NCBI RefSeq assembly: GCF_000455605.1
Contig: NC_017025.1
Coordinates: 2,790,001-2,854,000 of the forward strand
Reading direction: 5' to 3'
Source: Flavobacterium indicum GPTSA100-9 = DSM 17447
Lineage (GTDB): Bacteria > Bacteroidota > Bacteroidia > Flavobacteriales > Flavobacteriaceae
Length of the DNA: 64,000 bases
Below are positions 17,942-26,685 of this stretch, one piece after another. Both the position numbers and the translations under genes were made by a program. The stretch's first letter is position 1; the number at the start of each line of letters is the position of its first letter. The notes beneath the pieces were generated by a model. The model did not search any database, was not told the origin of the DNA, and was given only the letters and a program-made list of their open reading frames with translations.

Positions 17942-19312
17942 ATGAAAAAAATTCTAATCATCGGTGCAGGTCGTTCTGCATCTTCATTAATAAAATATCT
18001 ACTACAAAAATCAGAAACAGAAAATCTTTTCATTACAATTGGAGACTTATCTGAAGATTTAGCCAAAAAGAAAACAAATAATCATAAAAACGCTCGAGCT
18101 ATTGCATTTGATATTTTTAATGAAGCACAGCGAAAAGAGGAAATACAACAATCAGACATAGTTGTTTCTATGTTACCTGCTCATTTACATATTGAAGTAG
18201 CGAAAGATTGTGTAACTTATAAAAAACACATGGTAACCGCTTCTTACATTAGTCCGGCTATGCAAGAATTAGATCAAGTTGCCAAAGAAAACAATCTAAT
18301 TTTAATGAATGAAATTGGTCTAGACCCTGGAATTGACCACATGAGCGCCATGAAAGTAATGGACGAAATTAGAGAAAAAGGTGGCAACATCATTTTATTT
18401 GAATCTTTTTGTGGCGGATTAGTTGCGCCTGAAAGCGATAACAACTTATGGAATTATAAATTTTCATGGAATCCAAGAAATGTGGTTTTAGCAGGACAAG
18501 GGGGGGCTGCAAAATTCATTCAAGAAGGAAAATACAAATACATTCCCTACAACAAATTGTTTAGAAGAACCGAATTTTTAGAAGTTGAAGGCTTTGGAAG
18601 ATTTGAAGCGTATGCCAATAGAGATTCTTTGAAATACAGAAGTGTTTATGGTTTAGACAACGCACTAACTTGTTATAGAGGAACCATTAGAAGAGTGGGG
18701 TATTCTAGAGCATGGGACATTTTAGTACAATTAGGTATGACGGATGACACCTATGTAATGGAAGATTCTGAAAACATGACGTACCGTCAATTCACCAATT
18801 CCTTTTTACCTTACCACCCAACTGATACCGTTGAAATTAAATTACGACATGCACAAAAAATCGATCAGGACGATATTATTTGGGACAAATTAGTAGAATT
18901 AGATTTATTCAACTCTACCAAAATAGTAGGTTTAAAAAACGCTACTCCAGCTCAAATATTAGAAAAAATATTAGCCGAAAAATGGGCGTTACAGCCCCAA
19001 GACAAAGATATGATTGTTATGTATCATAAATTTGGTTACGAATTAAACGGAGAGAAAAAACAAATTGATTCTACCATGGTTTGTATAGGTGAAGACCAAA
19101 CGTATACCGCAATGGCAAAAACAGTTGGATTACCTGTCGCTATTGCAACTTTAAGAATTTTAAAAGGTGAAATTAAAACGCCTGGTGTACAACTTCCTAT
19201 TTCAAAAGAAGTATACGAACCAATTTTAAAAGAATTAGAAGAATATGGTGTTATTTTCAATGAAAAAGAAGTTCCTTATTTAGGATACAACCATTTGAAC
19301 ATAAACAATTAA
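17942..19312 (+). CDS. Saccharopine dehydrogenase family oxidoreductase
   Basis: A 456-residue protein with an N-terminal Rossmann fold (ILIIGAGRSASSLI, residues 4-17), the SDIVVSMLPAHLHIEVAKDC segment near 75 and MNEIGLDPGIDHMSA near 122, which are the lysine-oxoglutarate reductase/saccharopine dehydrogenase signatures. The C-terminal domain continues with GTIRRVGYSRAWD and ends near LGYNHLNINN. The family makes or cleaves saccharopine in lysine metabolism; which direction it runs here is not shown. An Lrp-type regulator follows and may respond to an amino acid. Confidence 0.85.
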   Translation: MKKILIIGAGRSASSLIKYLLQKSETENLFITIGDLSEDLAKKKTNNHKNARAIAFDIFNEAQRKEEIQQSDIVVSMLPAHLHIEVAKDCVTYKKHMVTASYISPAMQELDQVAKENNLILMNEIGLDPGIDHMSAMKVMDEIREKGGNIILFESFCGGLVAPESDNNLWNYKFSWNPRNVVLAGQGGAAKFIQEGKYKYIPYNKLFRRTEFLEVEGFGRFEAYANRDSLKYRSVYGLDNALTCYRGTIRRVGYSRAWDILVQLGMTDDTYVMEDSENMTYRQFTNSFLPYHPTDTVEIKLRHAQKIDQDDIIWDKLVELDLFNSTKIVGLKNATPAQILEKILAEKWALQPQDKDMIVMYHKFGYELNGEKKQIDSTMVCIGEDQTYTAMAKTVGLPVAIATLRILKGEIKTPGVQLPISKEVYEPILKELEEYGVIFNEKEVPYLGYNHLNINN

Positions 19313-19337
19313 TAAAAATTAGTTTTATTCTATACAG

Positions 19338-19370
19338 TCCTTTTTGAAATCAATCAAAAAGGATTTTTTT
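19338..19370 (+). terminator. Terminator after the saccharopine dehydrogenase-like gene
   Basis: TCCTTTTTGA and TCAAAAAGGA pair around AATCAA, followed by seven T. Confidence 0.88.
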
Positions 19371-19520
19371 ATTTCCATTTGTTACAAAATTCATATATTT
19401 ATTAAAAAAATAAAGTTGTGATACTTAATCCCCTAACAATTGGAATAGAGAATTTGATAGTATGAGAAAATTGTCCTGTGGAGCTTAGGTGAAAAAATAT
19501 AATTATTTTAAATTATTTAA

Positions 19521-19991
19521 ATGAAAATCAATCACTTACAAATTGAAATAGACGGCATCGACAAAGAAATATTAAGAGATTTAATGGAAGATGCCCGAAA
19601 ACCCATCTTGCAAATTGCAAATAAAATTGGAATTTCTGGAGCAGCTATTCACCAACGGTTAAAAAAACTTGAACAAGCTGGTGTAATTTCGGGTTCAAAA
19701 TATGTAGTTGACAATCGGGTTTTGGGATATAAAACCATGGCCTTTGTGGGGATTTATTTAGAAAAAGCTTCTAGTAATCCTGAGGTAGTAAAAGAATTAA
19801 AAAAAATTCCTGAAGTCTTAGAATCGCATTATACTACCGGAAACTGGAGTATTCTAACTAAAATTATTTGTCAGGATAACGAACACTTAATGCAATTGTT
19901 AAACAAAAAGATTCAAACCATAAAAGGGGTTTCTAGAACCGAAACTTTCATTTCATTGGAACAACAAATAGAAAGACAAATTCAATTGTAA
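19521..19991 (+). CDS. Lrp/AsnC family transcriptional regulator
   Basis: A 156-residue regulator. The N-terminal winged HTH is DKEILRDLMEDARKPI then IANKIGISGAAIHQRLKKLE (residues 14-50). The C-terminal RAM domain (about 65-150), with GYKTMAFVGIYLE and HYTTGNWSILTKI, binds amino acids and oligomerises. It lies 208 nt after the saccharopine dehydrogenase-like gene beyond a terminator, so it has its own promoter. Its target is unknown; the neighbouring gene is a natural candidate. Confidence 0.92.
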   Translation: MKINHLQIEIDGIDKEILRDLMEDARKPILQIANKIGISGAAIHQRLKKLEQAGVISGSKYVVDNRVLGYKTMAFVGIYLEKASSNPEVVKELKKIPEVLESHYTTGNWSILTKIICQDNEHLMQLLNKKIQTIKGVSRTETFISLEQQIERQIQL

Positions 19992-20016
19992 TTTTTAATA
20001 CTTGAGATAAAAAAGA

Positions 20017-20046
20017 AAACCCAACTACTTCATAGTAATTGGGTTT
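20017..20046. terminator. Bidirectional hairpin between lrp-like gene and zinc peptidase
   Basis: AAACCCAACTACT and AGTAATTGGGTTT pair with one mismatch around a short loop. T-rich tracts follow in both directions, stronger on the minus strand. Confidence 0.7.
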
Positions 20047-20068
20047 ATTAATATCGTATCTTTTCTTA

Positions 20069-20767
20069 TTATTCTCTTCTACCAAACACCTGCATTGCCC
20101 AATATAACATAGAGGCAACTGCACCAATTGCAGCCACAAGATAGGTACGTGCGGCCCATTTTAAAGAATCTTCTGCACCTGCATATTCTTGCTGTGAAAC
20201 CATATTTTTATTTTTTAACCACGCCAAGGCTCTATTACTGGCATCGTACTCAACAGGCAACGTAATTAATGAAAATGCTGTTGCCACCGCCATTAAAACC
20301 AAACCAATAACCGCCACAATATAACCAATAGACAAACCTTTTGAAGCAATTCCTAAAATTAAACCTCCCATGATTAACCATTGTGATAAGGTTGAAGATA
20401 CATTTACAATTGGTACCATTTGCGAACGCATAGTCAACCAACTGTAAGCCGTTGCGTGTTGAACCGCATGACCACATTCGTGAGCCGCAACAGCTGCCGC
20501 AGCTGCATTTCTTTGGTTGTATACTGCTTCAGACAAATTGACTGTTTTATCAACTGGATTATAATGATCCGTTAAACGCCCTGGTGTAGAAATAACACGT
20601 ACATCTCTAATCCCGTGATCCGCTAACATTTGTTCGGCAATTTCGGCTCCACTCATACCATTGCGTAAATGAACTTTTGAATAATAATCAAACTTACTTT
20701 GTAAACGGCTACTTACCAGCCAACTTACCAAAGCAATTCCTCCTAATAAAATATAATATCCTAACAT
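20069..20767 (-). CDS. YugP-like zinc metallopeptidase, membrane-bound
   Basis: A 232-residue protein of the neutral zinc metallopeptidase family (Bacillus YugP). The N-terminal anchor is MLGYYILLGGIALVSWLV. The zinc motif AAHECGHAVQHA near residue 115 carries HExxH. Two or three helices follow (LIMGGLILGIASKG, YIVAVIGLVLMAVATAFSL), then a conserved ASNRALAWL. Its substrate is unknown. It is convergent with the Lrp-type gene. Confidence 0.88.
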   Translation of the reverse strand: MLGYYILLGGIALVSWLVSSRLQSKFDYYSKVHLRNGMSGAEIAEQMLADHGIRDVRVISTPGRLTDHYNPVDKTVNLSEAVYNQRNAAAAAVAAHECGHAVQHATAYSWLTMRSQMVPIVNVSSTLSQWLIMGGLILGIASKGLSIGYIVAVIGLVLMAVATAFSLITLPVEYDASNRALAWLKNKNMVSQQEYAGAEDSLKWAARTYLVAAIGAVASMLYWAMQVFGRRE

Positions 20768-20848
20768 AATTTTTAATTTATTTTTTATCTACTACCACAA
20801 AACTTGCGCCAATTTCTAAAAATGACAAGTTGTCAAATTGCCATTTTG

Positions 20849-21037
20849 TTATCTGCAAATCGTTACAAAGGCAATCAATTCTTGGGTTTCAAAATACGTA
20901 AAAGACACATTAATTACTTCATAACCTTCTTTGGATTTCATGTTTAAAAACAGCTCCACTTCTTTCGCTAAATCGTCTTTCATACTACCTGTAAAACTGG
21001 TCGATTTTTTTAAGACATGTACTTCGTGTTGTTTCAT
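20849..21037 (-). CDS. Small protein, DUF4177-like, hypothetical
   Basis: A 62-residue protein. The C-terminal half, EGYEVINVSFTYFETQELIAFVTI, has the strand pattern of DUF4177-type small proteins; the N-terminal half is charged (KKSTSFTGSMKDDLAKEVELFL). It has no signal peptide or membrane segment. It sits alone between the zinc peptidase and a thioredoxin-like gene. The function is unknown. Confidence 0.6.
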   Translation of the reverse strand: MKQHEVHVLKKSTSFTGSMKDDLAKEVELFLNMKSKEGYEVINVSFTYFETQELIAFVTICR

Positions 21038-21088
21038 AGTTGCTTTTTTCTATTATACGTAAAATTTCAAAAATGTTACAATTTAAAA

Positions 21089-21886
21089 TTATGATTTTAA
21101 TAATTTTTTAATCGTTTTACGCATGTCAGGAAACATTTCTTCCATAAAAAAATCATTAACAAAAACTATCTTTCCCGTTTGATCGAGTATAAAATTTGTT
21201 GGATAAAAATTCACCAAAAATTGATCGATGGTATTTTTATCTTCAGGTATAATTGTAAAATCGATTGTGTTCTTTTTTACAAATTCTTGAAGCAATTCTT
21301 TGGCATCAAATGTAACTGCAAAATAAAGCACCTGATCTGTACCGAACTCTTTTTTTAATGCATTTAAATCGGGAATTTCTTTAATACACGGTACACATTT
21401 TGTAAACCAAAAATTGACCACAACAACTTTACCTTTCAAGTCTTCTGAAGTATAAACATTACCTTGCATATCCTTTAATACAAGATTTTGCATAGACTTC
21501 CCTAACATTAATTTCTTATTCTTTTTGTCGTTTTTAATTTTATCATTTAACTCTTCATTCTTAACTTTTACTTCCAATTTCTTTTCTTTCAGTTCAGTCT
21601 CCGTTCTTTCTTTTAAAACAACAGCAAATCTTTGCGCCACTGTATCTCTAAAAAAGAGTTGCTTATAATGTATAATTTTATTGCTTTTAACAATTGAGTC
21701 TAAATATACTCGATCATATTTTTTTCCACTTTCTAAAAAATTATCAACAGCCCAAAGGCTATCTTTTGTTTTAAACGACTGAAATTCAGCCAATGTTATT
21801 TCTTTTGCGTGTGTAGTTAAAAATGGATATTGTTGTGCTTGTAACCACCCTGTACAAATCACAAATAAAAATAAAAATTTTCTCAT
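21089..21886 (-). CDS. TlpA-like secreted thiol-disulfide oxidoreductase
   Basis: A 265-residue protein with a signal peptide (MRKFLFLFVICTGWLQAQ). Residues 20-130 form a charged alpha-helical region (KEKKLEVKVKNEELNDKIKN). The AhpC/TSA-thioredoxin domain follows, with active site FTKCVPCIKEIP near 165 and cis-Pro region VNFYPTNFILD near 228. The CVPC active site fits TlpA/ResA-type reductases acting in the periplasm. It is a single gene. Confidence 0.85.
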   Translation of the reverse strand: MRKFLFLFVICTGWLQAQQYPFLTTHAKEITLAEFQSFKTKDSLWAVDNFLESGKKYDRVYLDSIVKSNKIIHYKQLFFRDTVAQRFAVVLKERTETELKEKKLEVKVKNEELNDKIKNDKKNKKLMLGKSMQNLVLKDMQGNVYTSEDLKGKVVVVNFWFTKCVPCIKEIPDLNALKKEFGTDQVLYFAVTFDAKELLQEFVKKNTIDFTIIPEDKNTIDQFLVNFYPTNFILDQTGKIVFVNDFFMEEMFPDMRKTIKKLLKS

Positions 21887-21937
21887 AAATACTGTTTTTC
21901 ACTATAACTCAAAGATGCTCTTTTTATTGCATAAAAA

Positions 21938-21965
21938 ATCCCGAATTTATAAATAAATTCGGGAT
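21938..21965 (-). terminator. Terminator after leuS
   Basis: ATCCCGAATTTAT and ATAAATTCGGGAT pair perfectly with a two-base loop; the minus strand continues as TTTTTT. Confidence 0.85.
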
Positions 21966-22001
21966 GATACTATTGGTATATTGTCATTATGACTAATTAA
22001 A

Positions 22002-25000
22002 TTACCCTACCAAATTAATAATCTTACCTGGAACGATAATTACTTTATTTGGTGTTCTACCTTGTAACTGGTTTTGTGTACGTTCATCGGCCATGACGAT
22101 TTCTTCGATTTGAGCTGCGGTTAAATCTAACGGCAACTTAATAGTGAAACGCATTTTTCCATTGAAGGAAACCGGATATTCTTTTTCACTTTCTACTAAA
22201 TATTTTTCTTCAAATTTAGGGAAAGCCACGGTGGCAATAGAACCTTCGTGACCCAAAGCACTCCATAATTCTTCTGCAATATGTGGCGCATAAGGCGAAA
22301 CTAAAACTGCTAAAGGTTCTAAGATGGCTCTATGATGACATTTTTGTTGCGACAACTCATTGACACAAATCATGAATTGCGAAACCGACGTATTAAACGA
22401 GAAATTCTCGATGTCTTCCGTTACTTTTTTGATGGTTTTATGTAACGATTTGTACATGTCCGCTGTTGGTTCCGCATCTGTTACAATTAATCCATTATCA
22501 TCAAAATACAAACGCCATAATTTTTTCAAGAAACCATAAACCCCTGTAATACCAGCAGTGTTCCAAGGTTTAGCTTGTTCTAACGGCCCTAAGAACATTT
22601 CATACAAACGTAAAGTATCCGCACCGTATTCGTTACAAATATCATCTGGATTGACTACGTTGTATTTTGATTTCGACATTTTTTCTACTTCGCGACCTAC
22701 TAAATATGCTCTTCCTTGTTTACCAGAATATGGTTCATTATTATCATAGATTGTGCCATCCATTAATAAAAATTCAGAATTTTTATATTCGGAATATAAT
22801 GGATGTGCTTTAAATTTTTCAATATCTAATTCATTATAAGAATCAAGAATAACGCTTAAATCCAAGTGAATAGGAACAATATCGATTGACATTTGTTTGC
22901 TCCATTCTTTAATGTTATATTTTTTATGAATAACATCTAAAAAAGCATATACCGCTTCAAAATCTTTAGTCATAAAAAAATTATATGACACAAAAACTGG
23001 AGGAATTCCTAATGTCCCAATTACTTTATAAGCAAAAGCACTCATTCCCAAAATCATTCCTTGATTGATTAATTTTTGGAACGGTTCTTCGGTTGGAGCG
23101 AAACCTCTATCTTTTAAGAATTTATTCCAAAAACGAGAATATAATAAGTGACCCGTTGCGTGCTCACTTCCTCCTATGTATAAATCTACGTTTTCCCAAT
23201 ATTTTAATGCATCAGCACTAGCAAATTCGTTCTCGTTGTGCGCATCCATATAACGCATCCAATACCAAGACGAACCCGCCCAACCTGGCATTGTGTTTAG
23301 TTCCAAAGGATAAACGCCATTGTGAGATGCTGAATCAAGTTCAGCATGACAAAGTGTGTTGGATACTACTTTATTATTTACTGTATCCCAAGCCCAATCC
23401 GTAGCATTACCTAATGGTGGTTGCCCGTCTTCGGTTGGTAAATATTTCTCCACTTCTGGTAAAACAATTGGCAAATGTTTTGGATCAATCATTTGTGGCA
23501 AGCCATTCACGTAATATACTGGGAATGGTTCACCCCAATAGCGTTGACGAGAAAACACTGCATCACGTAAACGGTAATTCACTTTTGCTTTTCCAGCGCC
23601 TATTTTTTCTAATTCTTCAATAACTTTTTTAGTTCCTGCTTTGTAATCCAATCCGTTTAAGAAATCGGAATTTACTAATTCGAAACCACCTTTTTCACCA
23701 TACGCAGCTTCAGAAATATCTTGGTTGAAAATATTTTTAATTTCGGGCATTCCGTGAGTTCCTTTGAAAAAATTCGCGAACGCATAATCACGTTCATCCC
23801 CACAAGGAACGGCCATCACTGCACCTGTTCCGTAACCCGCTAATACATAATCGCCAATCCAAACCGGAATCGGTTCTTTGGTAAATGGATGTTCTGCATA
23901 AGCACCGGTGAAAACACCAGAAATGGTTTTCACATCGGCCATTCTTTCACGTTCCGAACGTTTTGCCGTTGCTTCAATATAAGCATCAACCGCAGCTTTT
24001 TGTTCTGGAGTGGTGATTTTTGCTACCAATTCATGTTCCGGAGCTAACGTCATAAATGTCACGCCGAAAATAGTATCAGGACGGGTTGTGAATACATCAA
24101 TAGTTGTTGGTTGTTGGTTGTTGGTTGTTGGTAAAAGTTGGAATGAAACAGCAGCACCGACTGATTTTCCAATCCAATTGCGTTGTGATTCTTTCAACGA
24201 CTCAGTCCAATCAATCGTATCTAAACCTTGTAACAAACGTTCTGCATAAGCTGAAATTCGCATGGACCACTGGGTCATTTTTTTACGAATTACAGGATGA
24301 CCACCACGTTCCGAAACACCATTTACGATTTCATCATTGGCTAAAACCGTTCCTAAAGCCGGACACCAGTTTACTTCCGTTTCCGCTAAATAGGTTAATC
24401 TATAGTGTAATAAAATTTTTTGTTGTTCTTCTGATGAAAACGCATTCCATTCTGCTGCTGTAAAAGAAATGATATGCTCATCGCAAACCGCATTAACATT
24501 CGCATTTCCTTCTTTTTCAAAAATTGAAACCAAAGTAGAAATATCTTCGGCTTTATCCGATGCATTATTGTACCAAGAGTTAAACAATTGAATAAAAATC
24601 CACTGTGTATGTTTGTAATAATCAGGGTTAGAAGTACGCACTTCTCTACTCCAATCAAACGAAAATCCGATTTTATCTAATTGTTCGCGGTAACGTGCAA
24701 TATTCTCACGAGTTGTTTTTTCAGGATGTTGTCCGGTTTGAATCGCATATTGTTCCGCAGGTAAACCAAACGAATCGTATCCTTGCGGATGCAATACATT
24801 ATAGCCTTGGTGTCTTTTAAAACGCGCTACAATATCTGAAGCAATATAGCCTAATGGATGCCCTACGTGTAACCCTGCCCCAGACGGATAAGGAAACATA
24901 TCTAACACATAATATTTAGGTTTATCACTCGTATTGGATGCTTTAAAAGTACCGTTTTCGGCCCAGTATTGTTGCCATTTGGCTTCGATTTCGTTATGGA

Positions 25001-25010
25001 AATATTTCAT
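22002..25010 (-). CDS. leuS: Leucyl-tRNA synthetase with two repeat-derived insertions
   Basis: A 1002-residue class I synthetase. The HIGH motif is GLHVGHPLGY near residue 46, the CP1 editing motif is VFTTRPDTIFG near 305, and KMSKS is VEKMSKSKYN near 775. It is longer than most bacterial LeuRS (about 860-950). Two additions come from repeats: TTNNQQPTT near 293, coded by a four-copy heptamer just before the editing motif, and CHAELDSAS near 555, coded by a dispersed palindrome where relatives carry a short IDNKT-type loop. The reading frame is intact through both, so the protein is probably active. Confidence 0.95.
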   Translation of the reverse strand: MKYFHNEIEAKWQQYWAENGTFKASNTSDKPKYYVLDMFPYPSGAGLHVGHPLGYIASDIVARFKRHQGYNVLHPQGYDSFGLPAEQYAIQTGQHPEKTTRENIARYREQLDKIGFSFDWSREVRTSNPDYYKHTQWIFIQLFNSWYNNASDKAEDISTLVSIFEKEGNANVNAVCDEHIISFTAAEWNAFSSEEQQKILLHYRLTYLAETEVNWCPALGTVLANDEIVNGVSERGGHPVIRKKMTQWSMRISAYAERLLQGLDTIDWTESLKESQRNWIGKSVGAAVSFQLLPTTNNQQPTTIDVFTTRPDTIFGVTFMTLAPEHELVAKITTPEQKAAVDAYIEATAKRSERERMADVKTISGVFTGAYAEHPFTKEPIPVWIGDYVLAGYGTGAVMAVPCGDERDYAFANFFKGTHGMPEIKNIFNQDISEAAYGEKGGFELVNSDFLNGLDYKAGTKKVIEELEKIGAGKAKVNYRLRDAVFSRQRYWGEPFPVYYVNGLPQMIDPKHLPIVLPEVEKYLPTEDGQPPLGNATDWAWDTVNNKVVSNTLCHAELDSASHNGVYPLELNTMPGWAGSSWYWMRYMDAHNENEFASADALKYWENVDLYIGGSEHATGHLLYSRFWNKFLKDRGFAPTEEPFQKLINQGMILGMSAFAYKVIGTLGIPPVFVSYNFFMTKDFEAVYAFLDVIHKKYNIKEWSKQMSIDIVPIHLDLSVILDSYNELDIEKFKAHPLYSEYKNSEFLLMDGTIYDNNEPYSGKQGRAYLVGREVEKMSKSKYNVVNPDDICNEYGADTLRLYEMFLGPLEQAKPWNTAGITGVYGFLKKLWRLYFDDNGLIVTDAEPTADMYKSLHKTIKKVTEDIENFSFNTSVSQFMICVNELSQQKCHHRAILEPLAVLVSPYAPHIAEELWSALGHEGSIATVAFPKFEEKYLVESEKEYPVSFNGKMRFTIKLPLDLTAAQIEEIVMADERTQNQLQGRTPNKVIIVPGKIINLVG
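23321..23351 (+). repeat. Dispersed palindromic repeat inserted in frame in leuS
   Basis: ATGCTGAA (23327-23334) and TTCAGCAT (23340-23347) pair around TCAAG, flanked by GAG and GACA. On the leuS strand it codes CHAELDSAS. The same arms recur after thiL at 61673-61856. Confidence 0.85.
24104..24132 (+). repeat. Heptanucleotide microsatellite in leuS
   Basis: Four uninterrupted copies of TTGTTGG (CCAACAA on the coding strand) plus one base. The period of 7 is not a multiple of 3, so loss or gain of a unit would shift the leuS frame. Confidence 0.9.
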
Positions 25011-25154
25011 TTTAAGTTTATAGTTTAACGTTTAAAAGTGTACAGTAAATTCGCAAAAGTTAAAAAACTCGTAAGCTTGAACTGTCAACTGTTAACACAA
25101 AAATCAGGCACAAATTTACATTTAAAATGTTGAAATTGAAAGTCCGTTAAAAAG

Positions 25155-26681
25155 CTATTTTTTCTCTGCCTTCACTAAACTTTCAAATTCTTCTTTCGTT
25201 ACTTTTTTTGAATTGCCTTTAGATTCATAATAGTATTCAATGGTTTTTACATCATCTTTAGTAGTAATTTTTTCTCCATGAGGAACCCCATTTCTATAAT
25301 TGGTTTCTGTAGAAGAATTGCTGCCAAAATTATAAATGTGTTTCGTTTGCTTACCATTAGCGTCATAATGTGTTTCACTATTGGCATACGCTTCATCATT
25401 TCTCAATGAAAAATTCTTTTGAATTCCTATAGGCTGTCTGGTTTCATTATATTTATTCTCATGTAATAATTTTCCAGACTTATCATAATACTTTGTTGTG
25501 AATACATTCGATTGCTCCTCTTTTTCAAAAACACTAAATTTTGCTTGATTTTTGTAGTATTGAATCGATTTTACAGTTACATCATTTTTATAAACCGATT
25601 CACTAATTAATTGTCCGTTTTCGGCATTGTAATTTTCAGATTTTCCATTTCGAATTCCGTTTTTGTATTCCTCAACGTTTTGCAATACCCCATTTTTATA
25701 TAATTTATAAGGACCATTTAACTTATTGTCTTTGTAGCTTTGTTCGCTATAAATAAGTCCGTTTTTGTATTCCTTCCAAACTCCTGTTTTATTTCCTTCA
25801 TCATCATAATGTTCCTCACTACTAATTTGATTGTTTTTGGTATAGTGAATATAATCACCCACTTTTTTATTGTGCTTGTACTTTATTGTATTCACTTCTT
25901 TTCCTTCCCGATCATACATTATTGCAGTTCCATTTTTTTCACCTAAAAAATACGGAATTTTCATAGCAATTTTATCCACATCATAGAAATAAATAATGGC
26001 CTCACCATGAATATCTTTTTCATTAATGATATAAAATTCACTAACTAATTTTTGATTTGAAAAAGTTTTCACCTTACCTTTTTTTAAATCATTTGGCAAC
26101 AAATGATAACCATATTTTGTAGAATATTTTAAATCGCCCACTAAATTACCGTTGACGTAATTTCCTTCTAACACTTCATTTTCTCTAGGAATAGTATACC
26201 TTCTTATCCCGTTTCTTATCCCGTTTTTATAATTGGTTTCCAAAACCAAAGAATGGTCGCTATCGTTACTAAAAATTTTGTACAGACCGTGAACCTTTCC
26301 GTCTACAAAAGTTGCTTCTTGGAACGTAATTCCGTCTGGATAGTAAATTTTAGTAATTCCATTTAACACATTATTTTTATATGTTTTTTCACTAAAAATA
26401 TTCCCTTTGATAAATTTCATCACCTTTGTTGAATGCGGATCTATTTTTGCAACCTGATAAGTGATTGGTTCAAATGTATTAGCCTTGATTTCTGTTTGAA
26501 TTTCAGCTAATGTCTTCTGTTTTTCATTCAACAAAAATTCATATTCTGAATAAAAAAAAGTTTCGGATTGTTTGATTCTTGGAACATACACATCTGAATT
26601 TACATAGCCACTACTTTCCCAGTTTTGAGAAAAACAAAAAAGAGAATTAATAAGAAGTACGAATAATATACTATTTTTCAT
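25155..26681 (-). CDS. MORN/YwqK-like repeat protein, secreted
   Basis: A 508-residue protein with a signal peptide (MKNSILFVLLINSLFCFSQ). The start was set at the ATG at 26681; a longer frame would overlap the upstream WG-repeat gene. The body consists of about fifteen MORN-like repeats of the form YKNGxxNGxxxxYxxNG, for example YKNGIRNGIRRY and YKDNKLNGPYKLYKNG. These match the YwqK-type proteins that are labelled antitoxins by family name only. It follows the WG gene by 4 nt and the two are probably cotranscribed. Confidence 0.8.
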   Translation of the reverse strand: MKNSILFVLLINSLFCFSQNWESSGYVNSDVYVPRIKQSETFFYSEYEFLLNEKQKTLAEIQTEIKANTFEPITYQVAKIDPHSTKVMKFIKGNIFSEKTYKNNVLNGITKIYYPDGITFQEATFVDGKVHGLYKIFSNDSDHSLVLETNYKNGIRNGIRRYTIPRENEVLEGNYVNGNLVGDLKYSTKYGYHLLPNDLKKGKVKTFSNQKLVSEFYIINEKDIHGEAIIYFYDVDKIAMKIPYFLGEKNGTAIMYDREGKEVNTIKYKHNKKVGDYIHYTKNNQISSEEHYDDEGNKTGVWKEYKNGLIYSEQSYKDNKLNGPYKLYKNGVLQNVEEYKNGIRNGKSENYNAENGQLISESVYKNDVTVKSIQYYKNQAKFSVFEKEEQSNVFTTKYYDKSGKLLHENKYNETRQPIGIQKNFSLRNDEAYANSETHYDANGKQTKHIYNFGSNSSTETNYRNGVPHGEKITTKDDVKTIEYYYESKGNSKKVTKEEFESLVKAEKK

Positions 26682-26685
26682 GTGT

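Noticed and set aside
24104..24463. A 119-residue plus-strand frame opposite leuS starting with VGCWLL
   Set aside because: It is antisense to leuS and begins in the heptanucleotide repeat; it has no family features.
25155..26681. A toxin-antitoxin system based on the YwqK label
   Set aside because: The antitoxin name is inherited from family titles; the neighbour is a secreted WG-repeat protein, not a toxin, and both have signal peptides.
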